Positions 17,465 to 25,551 of a DNA stretch of 50,146 nucleotides are shown piece by piece. This DNA comes from Viridibacillus arvi. GTDB taxonomy: Bacteria; Bacillota; Bacilli; Bacillales_A; Planococcaceae. The position numbers and the translations under genes are program-made. The notes beneath the pieces are model-generated. The model saw nothing but the letters and a program-made list of their open reading frames with translations, searched no databases and was not told the DNA's origin. The stretch is from assembly GCF_001274945.1 (NCBI RefSeq), contig NZ_LILB01000001.1, positions 1,085,937 through 1,136,082 on the forward strand. The letters are read 5' to 3'. How positions within the stretch are numbered: position 1 is the first letter of the stretch; the number at the start of each line of letters is the position of its first letter.

Positions 17465-18341
17465 GTGACGGATCAAGAAATTATCGAACATATTAATGAA
17501 GAGAAGGCACACTATCCTGTTCAATTGATGTGTCGCGTTTTAAAGTTGCCTAAAAGTACGTATTATCAGGCTGCCCATAAAAAACCTTCGGTATATCATC
17601 TGGAAAATCAACATATTACAGAACGTATTCGTGAAATATATCAAGCAAGTGACCGTCGTTATGGAGCACCTAAAATTCACTATTTATTGTGTAGAAGGTT
17701 TTCAAGTAAGTATCAAAAGAGTACAGCGTTTAATGAAAAGTGCTGGAATCCGTTCAACTATCGTAAAAAAGTATCGACCGACGCCAACTCAAGTTTTAGT
17801 AGAAGAGTGTGAAAATCGTTTAAATCAAGACTTTCAAACAACATCAATTAATGAAAAGTGGGTGGCCGATATTACATATATTCACACACTTAAGGATGGA
17901 TGGTGTTATTTGGCTTCAGTGTTAGATCTTCATTCAAAGAAAATTGTAGGATACAAGTTTTCTCGTCAAATAACCGTTGAATTAGTCACGCAAGCTTTAG
18001 AAAACGCAATTCAGAGTCAAAAACCCCTTGAAGGGCTAATTGTGCATACAGATTTAGGTACGCAATATACAAGTGAAGCCTTCCAATAGCAATTAAAGAG
18101 CCACGGTATGATTGCGTCTTTTAGCCGAAAAGGATGTCCATATGACAACGCTTGTATTGAATCCTTTCACGCTACATTGAAAAAGGAAGAAGTTTATAGA
18201 AACAGGTATTTGAACTTTGAAACTGCAAAATTGTCACTCTTTCAATACATTGAAAGTTGGTATAATCGGAAAAGAATTCACGGAGCAATCAACTACTTAA
18301 CACCAGATGAAGTAGAAAAAATATGTCGAGCAACATCCTGA
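17465..18341 (+). pseudogene. IS3-family transposase OrfB, broken by a frameshift and a stop
   Basis: The first part begins VTDQEIIEHINEEKAHYPVQ and reaches RRYGAPKIHYLL. Near 17690 a one-base shift moves the reading to the next frame (EGFQVSIKRVQRLMKSAGIRS). The DDE residues lie in WVADITYIHT, IVHTDLGTQYTS and DNACIESFHATLKKE. A TAG at 18087-18089 interrupts FQ*QLKSHG and is probably a mutated CAG. The end is NYLTPDEVEKICRATS. Two inactivating changes mean the element cannot move by itself. Confidence 0.88.
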
Positions 18342-18433
18342 CTTAACTTTTTTGTGTCCAAGATATTGACTTAGATCCAAAGTCTTAATTTGATTAAATG
18401 GTATCTCCATGCTTGTTTAAACAATTAAATATT

Positions 18434-18479
18434 AAAAAAGATCATGTTTTGAATAACAATCCAAAACATAATCTTTTTT
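18434..18479. terminator. Bidirectional intrinsic terminator
   Basis: AAAAAAGAT(C)ATGTTTTG pairs with CAAAACAT(A)ATCTTTTTT over 18434-18479. No gene feeds it directly today. It probably belonged to a gene lost next to the IS. Confidence 0.7.
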
Positions 18480-18638
18480 GTTATTGAATAAAGGTTCATT
18501 CTAAAATTATAAATAATTTATAATTCAATATTATTTAAAAATTATACTAATTAGATATTAAATAATGTATAAATAAATAGTAATAGGTTATAATTAATAA
18601 CAAATATCTAATCATAAATAAAATATAAGGACTGATAC

Positions 18639-18923
18639 ATGATGAATAACGAAAATATAAAAAATAAAACGATCAAAGTTTCGGCGCAACGTCATTTAGT
18701 GATTCCTAAAGAATACTATGACACGCTAGGTATCAGTGAGGAAGTAACGATTGAATTACATGAGAGGCATTTAGTAATTAAACCCGTGATTAAAATCGAT
18801 GCGGATTTTGCGGAGAACTTATTAGAGGAATTAATCATAGCTGGTTTTAGTGGCGAGGAACTAGTTGCCAAGTTTAAAGAAGTGAAGCAAATGGTGATAA
18901 ATGGCGAGAAGCCCTGTTTATAA
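18639..18923 (+). CDS. AbrB/MazE-like DNA-binding protein (possible antitoxin)
   Basis: 94 residues. KVSAQRHLVIPKEYYDTLGI followed by VTIELHERHLVIKPV is the swapped-hairpin SpoVT/AbrB fold, as found in MazE, PrlF and AbrB. The C-terminal 50 residues (DADFAENLLEELIIAGFSGEE) are helical and acidic, as in antitoxin tails. Start ATG with AAGGA upstream. It lies 175 nt before a Fic gene in the same direction. AbrB-like plus Fic would be a toxin-antitoxin-like pair, but this is inference because the Fic protein also carries its own inhibitory helix. Confidence 0.75.
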   Translation: MMNNENIKNKTIKVSAQRHLVIPKEYYDTLGISEEVTIELHERHLVIKPVIKIDADFAENLLEELIIAGFSGEELVAKFKEVKQMVINGEKPCL

Positions 18924-19098
18924 CACTATATAATAGAAGAAACTCATAAAGAGTAGTTGGTAATTATATTATGTTTATTGACTTCAGGCTTCGTGAAATG
19001 TGAATTAGATGAACAATCACTCATTCGATTGTCCTCACAAGCCTTAAAAATCGTTATAATAAAGTAACTTATCTGTATGCAAGGATTGGAGGGATTGT

Positions 19099-19827
19099 AT
19101 GTTTACTGAAATTGATCAAAAAAAGGCGTTACTAGATGCTAAACGACCTTTACCTAAATATACGTTAAAAAGCTTGGAAGAAAAGCTTTTATTGGATTGG
19201 ACCTATAACTCAAATGCCATTGAAGGCAATACATTAACAATGCAAGAAACAAAAGTTGTGCTAGAAGGTATTACAGTTGGCGGGAAAACAATGCGTGAAC
19301 ATTTGGAAGTTATTAACCATCGCGACGCCATTAGTTTCGTTGAAGAAATTGTCCGAAAAGAAGACCCGTTGTCACAGTGGCAAATTAAAAACTTGCATCG
19401 TCTTGTGTTAAAAGGCATTGATGACCAATACGCTGGGGTTTATCGTGATCAGCAGGTATTAATCGCGGGGGCGACACACACACCACCTGCTCATTATCTT
19501 ATTCAAGAAGAAATGGACCGTTTAATGCAGTGGTATGTAACAGGGGCTATATCCTTACATCCAGTTGCTCGTGGGGCGATGTTACATGCGATCTTTGTTG
19601 GTATTCATCCATTTATTGATGGTAATGGACGAACATCTCGCTTACTATTAAACCTTGAATTAATGAAAGAAGGCTATCCACCTGTCATTATCCGTGTGGA
19701 AAACCGCTTAGCTTACTACGAAGCACTGGATAAAGCAATCGCACAGAATGATTTCACTGACTTTATCACCCTTGTTAGCCAAGAAGTTGAACGTTCTTTA
19801 AATTTATATTTAAGTGTCTTGGATTAA
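19099..19827 (+). CDS. Fic-domain protein (probable AMP transferase) with N-terminal inhibitory motif
   Basis: 242 residues. The Fic active-site loop is HPFIDGNGRTSR (His170), an exact match to HxFx(D/E)GNGRxxR, so the enzyme should be able to transfer AMP to hydroxyl side chains of a target protein. An N-terminal SNAIEGN (Ser38 to Glu42-Gly43) fits the inhibitory [S/T]xxxE[G/N] motif, making it a class II self-inhibited Fic. Start ATG with GGAGGG 5 nt away. Neighbours are an AbrB-like gene upstream and a decayed HipA-like gene downstream. Target unknown. Confidence 0.88.
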   Translation: MFTEIDQKKALLDAKRPLPKYTLKSLEEKLLLDWTYNSNAIEGNTLTMQETKVVLEGITVGGKTMREHLEVINHRDAISFVEEIVRKEDPLSQWQIKNLHRLVLKGIDDQYAGVYRDQQVLIAGATHTPPAHYLIQEEMDRLMQWYVTGAISLHPVARGAMLHAIFVGIHPFIDGNGRTSRLLLNLELMKEGYPPVIIRVENRLAYYEALDKAIAQNDFTDFITLVSQEVERSLNLYLSVLD

Positions 19828-19984
19828 AAGAAATATGTTAATTTCATTGACTCTATTTCCCTGTGAGAATTTACGAAACAAATAAGAGATAGATAACACA
19901 TCTCTCTATTCGTCTAAGCCGCTCTGTAATGAAAAGACCTCCAACTCTCTAAATAATAACTCAAACTAATTGGACGTGAGAGTC

Positions 19985-20453
19985 ATGGAAACCATTCATA
20001 TACCTGCCGATACTGTACGAATTATTAGTACATCTAGTAAAGGCGACCAATCGAAATGGCGTGTTGGTGACAAATGGGGAAAACAAAATACAAGGGGCTA
20101 CGAAGGGCAAGCAGAAGTACTTGCTTCACTTGTAATGGCTCACTCTACGTTACAAGAAACGGATTATGTCATGTATCATCCTTGTGAAATCATTCTCCCA
20201 GATGGTGAAAAGTCACTTGGCTGTTATTCACACGATTTTAAAGCGTAAAGTGAAAGCAAAACCATTCAACTCAAGCTTTTCAAAGCAGCTTGCCCTTTAT
20301 ACAGGACCAGCCTTTCTCAAAAAACAAGCACTTTTAGAAGCTATCGAATCAAGTACGATTGATTTCGGGCGTGCTAAGCAAGTACTCCTATCACAGTTGA
20401 TTGATCCGATCTTTAAACATCTCTTCATGGAAGGAAGTGAAACACATGATTGA
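19985..20453 (+). pseudogene. Degenerate HipA-like gene (frameshift and probable internal deletion)
   Basis: The first part (19985-20248) reads WRVGDKWGKQNTRGYEGQAE, then YVMYHPCEI and GCYSHDF before a stop. The second (from about 20250, next frame, to 20453) reads KPFNSSFSKQLALY, then AIESSTIDFGRAKQVL and IFKHLF. From memory, WxKxxxxGYEGxxE and GCYSxxF resemble the start of HipA-like kinase-fold proteins of Firmicutes. Such proteins are about 300 residues, so the central catalytic part appears deleted. Start ATG 19985 has GGACGTGAG upstream. The family call is tentative; the broken state is clear from the frame change and the overlap with the next gene. Confidence 0.45.
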
Positions 20454-20844
20454 TTATATGAAGTTTGATGTCATGTGGATGAATGACATCATTGCAACAG
20501 TCGATTTAAAGCCTGCAAATGGTGGAACGCCTTATGTTGTTAACTATATTGATGACTTTAACAAGCAGTTTTCACCGAATATGGAGGGGCATATTACACT
20601 AGAGGAGCTTGAAAAATGGCTCAAATGGCGTACGTTCCCACCAACACGGGCCAATGCAGATGAGCTTCTTAAAAGTCTGGGTATGCAAGCATATAATCGC
20701 TGGGGCATTGTGCGTAAAACACATGGTGTCATGGCAGATGATGAAATTTGGCTTCGTTTTAAAGGAGAAGAATTACGTCATAAAGATGTATGTCTTCGTA
20801 AAGAGCTCTATTATCCGAATAATTCGAGCGAAACACTTATTTAA
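20446..20844 (+). CDS. Uncharacterised companion of the HipA-like gene
   Basis: 132 residues, start ATG with AAGGAAGTGA, overlapping the end of the previous frame. Visible motifs are FDVMWMNDIIATVDL, LEKWLKWRTFPPTRANADEL and VRKTHGVMADDEIWLRFKGE. The (W)xxxRxxPxxRxxxxELLxxLG and THGxxxxDxxWxRF pattern is one I associate with small genes beside HipA-like proteins in Clostridia and Bacilli. I do not know its function. It remains intact although its partner is broken. Confidence 0.6.
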   Translation: MIDYMKFDVMWMNDIIATVDLKPANGGTPYVVNYIDDFNKQFSPNMEGHITLEELEKWLKWRTFPPTRANADELLKSLGMQAYNRWGIVRKTHGVMADDEIWLRFKGEELRHKDVCLRKELYYPNNSSETLI

Positions 20845-20863
20845 TCTAATATAAGAGAAATAC

Positions 20864-20899
20864 ATCCTACTTATCTAAATTGATAGGCAGGATTTTTTA
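20864..20899 (+). terminator. Intrinsic terminator
   Basis: ATCCTACTTATC (20864-20875) pairs with GATAGGCAGGAT (20882-20893) with one mismatch, followed by T6. It ends the Fic/HipA-like region. Confidence 0.8.
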
Positions 20900-20974
20900 T
20901 TACTTTAAGTTTTTCCTTTATAATCGTATACTATCGAAGTCCTTTAAACCGAGCTGAAGGGTAGTTGTTAACGC

Positions 20975-22277
20975 TTATGTTGCACGCTCTAAATTTTCTT
21001 CTTGCTTCATAAAGTCTGCTAATAATTCAATAGCCGGTCTCGGCTTCACTTGTTCTTTTATAAAGTCTTTCCAAGGATCCGGTAATTCCTGATAAAATAT
21101 CGTTTGTTTTAAGGATTTTGGCTTTTTCGCAATTAAGTTTAAATAAGGTGTCCATTTCATCGATTCTAAGCCTGTTCCATAGAGTCTTGGGTGACGAATA
21201 ATTTCTTCATAATCTTCATTTAGTATAGAAACGCTACAATGTGTCATTTTTACCCAAACTTTTTCAGAGGCATATGCGGCGGGTGTCGTTGAATATAAAT
21301 TCGTCTCGATTTGTACTTTGCCATAGCCATTTGCTTTTTACTGAATAACTCTTTGTACTTCAAACGATTGTTGCGGTAATGGCTTCATGGCTTTTTTATC
21401 CGCAATCATTAGCTCGGAAATCATAAAATCATGTCCCGTTTCTCCTGCAATTTTCCGTAAGGAATAACCTTTCTCGTCATATAAAAATTTGATATGATGG
21501 ATTTGGCAATAAAAAGTTATTTCGCACATATTTCACCATATCCTCAACGTGACCCTTCTCGTTTCCTTGTGCTGGATTACAGAATTCATATTCAAAGCCA
21601 TGGTGCAACACAAACCGTTCAAACATATCCGTTAATTCGCGTTCACCTTTTGCGAAAATCTTTTTCACAGCGGGCTTCAAATTATCATAGCGAATAGTTT
21701 TCGGTACGCTACCCATATGCTGAAATATACGTTGTAAGCCTTCAAGTAAGCACTCAGTATTTTCCGAAGGAAATACTTGAAAATAAAAGGTATTTGCGTG
21801 TGGAAATGACATCACCAAGAAAGGTAATTCAATGATTTCATTTAAGTATTTGAATGGCGCCTTCCCAAAATCAACTTGTGCTGTTCCACGGATCGTTTCC
21901 AAAGGTAATGTTGCGCCTTCAGCTTCTGCTGTAATCTCTCTTTTCCTTTTTGAAACGTATTCGCGAACGGTACGCGCCTTTCCTTCAAAGTTATGCTCCT
22001 GTACTAGCTGATTAAACATACGCTGCGCTGTTCGTTGATACTTCTTTTTCATTTTTAAATCTTCGCGAATCCATTCATCTAAGATTGGCTTCACTCGATC
22101 CATAACCGGTGCTTTTCTCGTTTGCTTCTGTTTTTGAGGAAATTCCTGTTGGTTGGCATATTTCTTTACCGTAGGTGGATCGTGCTGCACCTGTCGTGCC
22201 ACTTCCGCATAAGTTTCGCCTTTTTGGTTTACTTCATGACTGATATAATGGATTTCTACCACTTCTAACATCTCCAA
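20975..22277 (-). pseudogene. IS21-family transposase IstA, mosaic and inactive
   Basis: The N-terminal part from 22277 is intact: EVNQKGETYAEVARQVQ helix-turn-helix, then the DDE residues in AQVDFGKAPF, IRYDNLKPAV and GNEKGHVEDM. Near 21500 the frame changes into an out-of-place IstA N-terminus-like stretch (IKFLYDEKGYSLRKIAGETG). It then returns to a normal IstA C-terminus (MIADKKAMKPLPQQSFEV), broken by TAA at 21338-21340, and continues as KANGYGKVQIETNLYS and later DPWKDF. The gene is a composite of at least two IS21 copies. No istB follows here; an istB scrap exists at 25120-25310. Confidence 0.85.
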
Positions 22278-22548
22278 TCCCTCCTGTTAAACGTTGTTGG
22301 TCCAACGAGGAGTTTACTTTTATTGGGGATTGTTGGCAAGTGGTTTTTTCATACATAAATTAACCGCCATAACTTACATTCTTATAATGCCATAACCAGA
22401 TATGATGAACTTGTATCATTGTTAGTAGATTTGAAGGGTGCCTTCAATGATATTTTTTTGCGCTTAAAAGGAAGCATAGCTGCTGCAATTTCCCGTTGCA
22501 TAATGCTCCCTTTTTATTTTGCACTAAACAGCCAGCGCGATTATCTAT

Positions 22549-22790
22549 AGTATTGTAGAAACAGCAAAAGAAAATGAGCTGGATCCATTGAAATATTTAA
22601 CGTATGTTTTGGAGCAATTACCGTTAATTGATTTAACGGATGAAGCAGCGTTAGATGCTTTGATGCCTTGGTCAGATGCAATTCCGACCAACTGCCACGT
22701 ACCTAAACGAACTACATAGATAGCATAACAATAGCGTCCCCTGGAAAACAGGTGGGCGCTATTTGACGCTTACACTCTACTATACCACGT
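22549..22790 (+). mobile_element. IS66-family transposase 3' end and right terminus (fragment)
   Basis: 57 codons (22549-22719) read SIVETAKENELDPLKYLTYV, then LEQLPLIDLTDEAALDAL and MPWSDAIPTNCHVPKRTT, ending in TAG. This is the C-terminus of an IS66 TnpC. The following GGAAAACAGGTGGGCGCTAT and TGACGCTTAC at about 22740-22775 look like the usual IS66 right end. Everything upstream of 22549 in the element is lost. Confidence 0.8.
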
Positions 22791-22808
22791 AAGCTCGGTA
22801 CGACATCT

Positions 22809-22930
22809 ATCCTAACAGAGGGGGGTGGTCGTCCGGCCGTAGATCCAGATACGAAAAGACGTATTGTGAAATTATATGAAAGTGCCACGGATATTGCGAA
22901 GGAATTTGGGATTGGACGGAGTACGGTTTA
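22809..22930 (+). pseudogene. Serine recombinase C-terminal helix-turn-helix (fragment)
   Basis: The translation ILTEGGGRPAVDPDTKRRIV, KLYESATDIAKEFGIGRSTV then YN matches the DNA-binding tail of resolvase/invertase proteins. The catalytic domain is absent. The frame runs straight into an IS3 scrap. Confidence 0.6.
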
Positions 22931-23583
22931 TAATGGAGAACGACATTTTAAAGCAAGCAGCGCTGATCATAGAAGAAAATAAATGTGGTTCGTAATAAAG
23001 TGTACGAAAGGCTTAATATACAGCGATTTCAAAGGAAATCGAGCGTATATTTAAGGCATTCCGCAATAATTATGGTACCCATAAATATAAGAAAGAATTA
23101 GCAAGATTAGTTGAACCAAAATTAGTTTCTCGTCGTCGAACTCGCCACTTAATGAAAATCTTAGGTTCGTTTCAAACTATACAGTGGCGCAATTTAAGCC
23201 ACATAAATCGAGTTGAATTGCAGCATCAGTTTGAGCAAGAAGAGCCGCCTGATGTCATATAAAGTTGCACTATGTATGCTTATTTGTTGACCTATTTAAT
23301 CGCAGGCCGAGGGAAAGAGTTTGATAATAAACTGATTTCTGAAGAATTTGAAATATTTGGCATCCAACGATCACTGAGCATAAAAAAGTGCCCTTACGAT
23401 AGAACGTGAGCTGAAGCTACATTCAAGGTATTTAAAACAGAATTCGCTAATCAAGCTCACTTCACCTCTCTTGAGCAGCTCATCCTTGAACTAAGCGATT
23501 ACGTACACTGTTTCAACAACATTCGAATTCACGAAACACTGGGCTATCTAACGCCCATGGAATTCAAGCAACAACCTTTATAA
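22930..23583 (+). pseudogene. IS3-family transposase remnant (second type), many frameshifts and stops
   Basis: ENDILKQAALI near 22935 is the end of an OrfA. OrfB pieces follow: FKAFRNNYGTHKYKKELARL with VSRRRTRHLMKILGSFQT, then AGRGKEFDNKL and RSLSIKKCPYD. The end is AEATFKVFKTEFANQAHF, then CFNNIRIHETLGYLTPMEF, stopping at 23583. Large parts of the catalytic core are missing. It differs clearly from the IS at 17154-18360. Confidence 0.8.
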
Positions 23584-23906
23584 TTTTATCCAGTTTAGTG
23601 TCGACATTCTAGTAACTGGGGCATAAAAACTTATAAAAATTCCGCATCGCTTGTATCAGCTGCTCTCAAAGAATAGTCTTAAGTATTATAGTTCTAAAAA
23701 GATGACGGTTTTTTATATTTTAGGCATTGTGTATAAAACGAGGGTGAAGCATGGACAAGCTGCCTAGCCAAAAAATACTTTTTTGGGGCTTATTTGGCAT
23801 TTCTATTTTTCGTGCCTTGGTTAGTTAGTCCGTAGAAAGTATTCAAATCTAGCATTTTCCGTTTTTAGCATAATAGGTATGTGATGGGACCACAATCTAA
23901 ATGAAT
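23584..23906. other. Region between the IS graveyard and the RiPP cluster
   Basis: No intact gene. At 23751-23828 a 25-codon frame (MDKLPSQKILFWGLFGISIF then RALVS) follows AGGGTGA. It looks like the beginning of a membrane protein cut off by a frameshift: the next frame continues VPWLVSP. No clear terminator for the cluster is seen after the SagB-type gene. Confidence 0.35.
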
Positions 23907-24983
23907 TTATTTTTGGAAATTCACCAAAAAATAATGAGGAATATACTCTATAAAACCCAACCCCTTAACAAATTTCTCTGTTTCAATCATATTAAATGAC
24001 TTTAAGGGTCTAGAATTATATCCTTCTGCTGTACCCATAAGGATTTTTTCTTGACAAATAGACCCTATATTTATAATTTGACTACTTAGATCGGCATTTA
24101 AAAATTTTTTGTTGAAAAGGAATATATACAGTTCATTTACATATTTAAAATTTACTGTATAATTCAAACTATTAATTTCTGTATAATGGAATTTAACAGT
24201 ATTATAAAAAAAAGAATCCCCACTTCTTGTTAATTTAATTGTTATAATCTCATTTTCAATACCCAATAAACTGTTTTTAACATAAACACACTCCTCTTTT
24301 GAAAACGAGTTATTTATAAAACTTGATTTTAAAAACAAAGAAGGTCTTTGTGGTCCACTTGTTCTATTAAGAAATAGTTTATCTAGTATTTTCATTTCTT
24401 CACTTTTTTTTAGGTCTTCTTTAAGGATATTGGTTGATTTTCTTAGAATAACTTTATCTTCTTCAATTTCTGATAATTCATAAAAAACCCCCATCACCTT
24501 TGTTTTAAGAATAATATTGTAAATTAAATGACCGACTTCTAGCAATAATAAGGATTTCTTGATTTTATCGTAATATTCCGGATATTTATTATAATCTTTT
24601 AAAGAGATTATGATATCCATTTCATTATAATAAACTTTGGAATTATTTTGATAAACTATCTGCTTGAATATTTCTCCGCTCAAATCGTCTATATTAAAAT
24701 AGTAACCTCCGCTATAAATCTGAACATTTAAAGGATATATAGCTCTTGGTGATGGGTAGCTTTTATGAAGTATATACTTGTTATATTTATTGATTTTTAT
24801 ATAACTATTTAATTTAAGTATCTCTTTAATAATGCCTTCCTTACAATACCACTCTTTTGCAATATTACTAATTTGTAACCTTTTATAAGTCTGGAATTCG
24901 TGAGCTTGAGAATAATAATATTTTAAATTTAAATATGCTTCCATTTCTACAAAATAATCTTTTATATCATATAAAAAAGCCAT
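23907..24983 (-). CDS. SagB-type FMN-dependent dehydrogenase (azoline oxidase) of the RiPP cluster
   Basis: A nitroreductase-fold enzyme expected to oxidise thiazolines and oxazolines to azoles. About 358 residues. The family signature is HKSYPSPRAIYPLNVQIYSGG (SagB/McbC pattern YPSxGxxYPLxVY), followed later by LLEVGHLIYNIILKT (pattern LLxxGHxxQN) and, near the end, GTAEGYNSRPLKSFN. The start ATG 24983 is preferred because GGGAGAG lies 6 nt upstream; a GTG at 25013 overlaps that site. It is the last gene of the cluster, separated from ycaO by an IS scar at 25120-25540. It may therefore have lost transcription from the cluster promoter, unless readthrough occurs. Confidence 0.75.
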   Translation of the reverse strand: MAFLYDIKDYFVEMEAYLNLKYYYSQAHEFQTYKRLQISNIAKEWYCKEGIIKEILKLNSYIKINKYNKYILHKSYPSPRAIYPLNVQIYSGGYYFNIDDLSGEIFKQIVYQNNSKVYYNEMDIIISLKDYNKYPEYYDKIKKSLLLLEVGHLIYNIILKTKVMGVFYELSEIEEDKVILRKSTNILKEDLKKSEEMKILDKLFLNRTSGPQRPSLFLKSSFINNSFSKEECVYVKNSLLGIENEIITIKLTRSGDSFFYNTVKFHYTEINSLNYTVNFKYVNELYIFLFNKKFLNADLSSQIINIGSICQEKILMGTAEGYNSRPLKSFNMIETEKFVKGLGFIEYIPHYFLVNFQK

Positions 24984-25119
24984 GTACATCTCTCCCTTTA
25001 TAGATGTTGGCACATCAATATCCCACGCTATTTTTGAGTCCTAAATAATATTTTTCAATACGTATTACAAATATCAACAAATCTATATACAAAAATACGC
25101 ACTTTATAGTGTACGATAT

Positions 25120-25545
25120 TACTCATCTTCAGGAGCTAGGTGATTTTCAAATGATAGGATTTGAAGTTAACGTTTGCTTTGAAAATGGTACTACGTTTTT
25201 CATAACGCATATAGATGAGCTAAAAGAAGAGTTTTGTATCCTTCGAATCAACCAGTAAACAACTAATCTCATCAATAATTATTAGCTTATATTTCTTTAT
25301 AATCCTAAGGACGAATACTTAATTCTCGGTTCTATATTGAATGTTGTGCAATATATGCCATGTTATAATAAATCCATAATTGATAGTCATGTATTTGACT
25401 TCCGACTTTTTCGCCAATGTACTTAGTGGGGACTGAAATACTGACTGTAAGACCTTTTTCTCAATTCTTTCCTGATTTCTCTTGTGCCATAATTATTGTC
25501 ATTCCGTTTTTTATGCTCAATTTTTTACGAAGAATCCTTTATCTT
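25120..25545 (-). mobile_element. IS3/IS21 transposase scraps inside the RiPP cluster
   Basis: On the minus strand, from right to left: NNYGTREIRKELRK (IS3 OrfB, about 25460-25500), then ISVPTKYIGEKVGSQIHDYQ (IstA C-terminus-like, about 25385-25445). Next comes KLIIIDEISCLLVDSKDTK with FF and, after a stop, LIYMRYEKRSTIFKANVNF (IstB Walker-B region, about 25155-25290). All are short, out of frame with each other and inactive. They fill the 568-nt gap between the SagB-type and YcaO genes. Confidence 0.75.
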
Positions 25546-25551
25546 AACTAA

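Larger units (their letters stand above)
17154..18360 (+). mobile_element. IS3-family insertion sequence, inactivated
   Basis: A 1207-bp element bounded by 21-nt terminal inverted repeats: TGGACACATTGAAGTTAAG on the left (17154) and the complement of TGGACACAAAAAAGTTAAG on the right (ending 18360). The arms differ at three positions. It contains orfA and a two-part orfB with a frameshift and a stop codon. No target-site duplication is evident (flanks GATGTA and AGATAT), consistent with recombination after insertion. Confidence 0.9.

Noticed and set aside
22431-22460. TTGAAGG-GTG-CCTTCAA followed by TATTTTTTT as a terminator of a real gene
   Set aside because: It could form a short hairpin, but no intact gene precedes it; it lies in IS debris and the 3-nt loop is marginal.
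25151-25258. A 35-codon plus-strand frame with a fair ribosome binding site inside the RiPP cluster
   Set aside because: Its complement encodes the IstB Walker-B region (LIIIDEI, MRYEKRSTIF), so it is the antisense shadow of an IS21 scrap.
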